Assembly: GCA_900551365.1 (NCBI GenBank)
Contig: URVZ01000050.1
Coordinates: 1 to 12,913 of the forward strand
Direction: 5' to 3'
From: an uncultured Collinsella sp.
GTDB lineage: Bacteria; Actinomycetota; Coriobacteriia; Coriobacteriales; Coriobacteriaceae
DNA length: 12,913 bases
Part shown: positions 12,050 through 12,913 of the stretch, one piece after another
Position numbering within the stretch: the stretch's first letter is position 1
Layout: each line of letters begins with the position of its first letter
The notes under the pieces: generated by a model
What the model saw: the letters and a program-made list of their open reading frames with translations, nothing else
What the model was told of the DNA's origin: nothing
Database searches by the model: none
Translations under genes and position numbers: made by a program

Positions 12050-12913
12050 TTAGGCCTGGAACCAACGGGCGGTGTTGCGCTCGTCGAGGGCCTTGAGGGT
12101 AGCGGCGGGATCGGCAACCTTCTGCAGGAACATCATGGCTGCGATGGCATACGGCTTGTAGCTGGCCTCCTTGTACATGCCCACGCGGTGCATGTCGAAG
12201 ACGTCGGCGTTAACCTCGCCGTGCTCGCAAGAGACACCGGAGATGTCGGCGGGCAGCGGGTGCATAAAGATGGTGTCCTGGCCGTTGGCAGTCTTCTCCA
12301 TGAGCTCGGTCGTGGAGCACCAGTCCTGATGGGTGGCGTTCTGGGCGAGCAGCTCCTTCTCGAGCGCTGCGATGCCGGCGTCGTCGCCCTCGGCGTACAG
12401 GTTGGTGCGCTTCTCCATGGCGGCAAACGGAGCCCAGCTCTTGGGGATCACGATGTCGGCGCCCTCGAAGGCTTCGGCCATGGTGTTGACCTGCTTAAAG
12501 GTGGTGCCGGACTCGGCGGCATAGCCCTTGGCGCGCTCGACGACCTCGGGCATGAGGTCGTAGCCCTCGGGGTGAGCCAGGGTGACGTCCATGCCAAAGC
12601 GGGGCAGCAGGCTGATCAGCGACTGCGGGCAGGACAGCGGCTTGCCGTAAGAGGGCGAATAGGCCCAGGTGACGGCAACCTTCTTGCCCTTGAGGTTCTC
12701 AAGGCCGCCAAACTCGTTGATGAGGTAGAGCATGTCGGCAGAGGACTGCGTGGGGTGGTCGGAATCGGACTGCAGGGAGATGAGCGTGGGGCGGTGATCC
12801 AGGACGCCGTCCTCGTAAGCCTGCTGGACAGACTCGGAGACCTCGGCCATGTAGGCGTCGCCCTTGCCGATGTACATGTCGTCGCGGATGCCGATGACGT
12901 CGGCCATGAAGGA
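12050..12913 (-). CDS. ygeW: Knotted carbamoyltransferase YgeW, 5' end outside window
   Basis: Member of the aspartate/ornithine carbamoyltransferase superfamily with a knotted C-terminal domain. The physiological substrate is unresolved; in purine-degrading clusters it is thought to release carbamoyl phosphate from a carbamoylated intermediate. The last 287 residues are visible; E. coli YgeW has about 396, so roughly 100 N-terminal residues are missing. The frame is open to the window edge (SFMADVIGIRDDMY), so the internal ATG at 12907 is not the start. Diagnostic blocks: SDSDHPTQSSADML, TWAYSPSYGKPLS, KSWAPFAAMEKRT, MHPLPADISGVSCEHGEV and YKEASYKPYAIAAM. The carbamoyl-phosphate-binding STRT-type motif lies outside the window. 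It is followed 14 nt later by carbamate kinase. Confidence 0.95.
   Translation of the reverse strand, partial: SFMADVIGIRDDMYIGKGDAYMAEVSESVQQAYEDGVLDHRPTLISLQSDSDHPTQSSADMLYLINEFGGLENLKGKKVAVTWAYSPSYGKPLSCPQSLISLLPRFGMDVTLAHPEGYDLMPEVVERAKGYAAESGTTFKQVNTMAEAFEGADIVIPKSWAPFAAMEKRTNLYAEGDDAGIAALEKELLAQNATHQDWCSTTELMEKTANGQDTIFMHPLPADISGVSCEHGEVNADVFDMHRVGMYKEASYKPYAIAAMMFLQKVADPAATLKALDERNTARWFQA

Noticed and set aside
9666..12053. Very long plus-strand open frame (795 codons) opposite hyuA, mocA, carbamate kinase and the end of ygeW
   Set aside because: It covers several well-identified minus-strand genes and the gap between them. The translation is low-complexity and unlike any family. High GC with biased third positions explains long antisense frames.
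1..12913. CRISPR arrays, tRNA or rRNA genes, toxin-antitoxin pairs, phage or transposase genes
   Set aside because: No regularly spaced direct repeats, no cloverleaf or rRNA sequence, and no recognisable transposase or phage protein was seen on either strand.

Overview
The window reads as chromosome of a GC-rich, probably anaerobic gut actinobacterium, most likely Coriobacteriia and Collinsella-like. That call rests on three things: the overall feel of the proteins, the zinc-type uS14 gene inside the ribosomal operon, and a set of purine/selenium-molybdenum-hydroxylase accessory genes typical of anaerobes. No database search was possible, so the genus is an inference.

Region 1 (1-5809, all minus strand) is a housekeeping block, the spc-type ribosomal protein operon read right to left: rplE, rpsN (zinc type), rpsH, rplF, rplR, rpsE, rpmD, rplO, secY, adk and map (map is cut by the window edge). 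Spacing is tight, with start/stop overlaps at rplO/secY (7 nt) and adk/map (4 nt). The longer intergenic gaps hold hairpins. The operon's usual upstream members (rplN, rplX) are absent: rplE is the first gene, with its own candidate promoter and a leader of about 130 nt (5810-5975).

Region 2 (6037-8894) is a cassette bounded on both sides by related copies of a long palindromic repeat. It holds an XdhC/CoxI-family gene and yqeB (minus strand, one operon), and a divergent yqeC (plus strand). All three families are accessory to molybdenum hydroxylases. The divergent promoter region carries a perfect inverted repeat that could be an operator.

Region 3 (8916-12913, all minus strand) holds two probable transcription units. 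The upstream one is ygeW (knotted carbamoyltransferase, 5' end outside the window) plus carbamate kinase, ending at a hairpin. The downstream one is a MocA-like nucleotidyltransferase plus a hydantoinase/dihydropyrimidinase (ygeZ/hyuA type). Regions 2 and 3 together contain most members of the E. coli ygeW-ygeX-ygeY-hyuA-yqeA-yqeB-yqeC-mocA cluster, now linked to anaerobic purine (xanthine/urate) breakdown. Likely logic: a molybdenum hydroxylase encoded elsewhere is matured by XdhC, YqeB, YqeC and MocA; the hydantoinase opens a ring; YgeW releases carbamoyl phosphate; and carbamate kinase turns it into ATP. ygeX, ygeY, ssnA and the hydroxylase subunits are not in this window.
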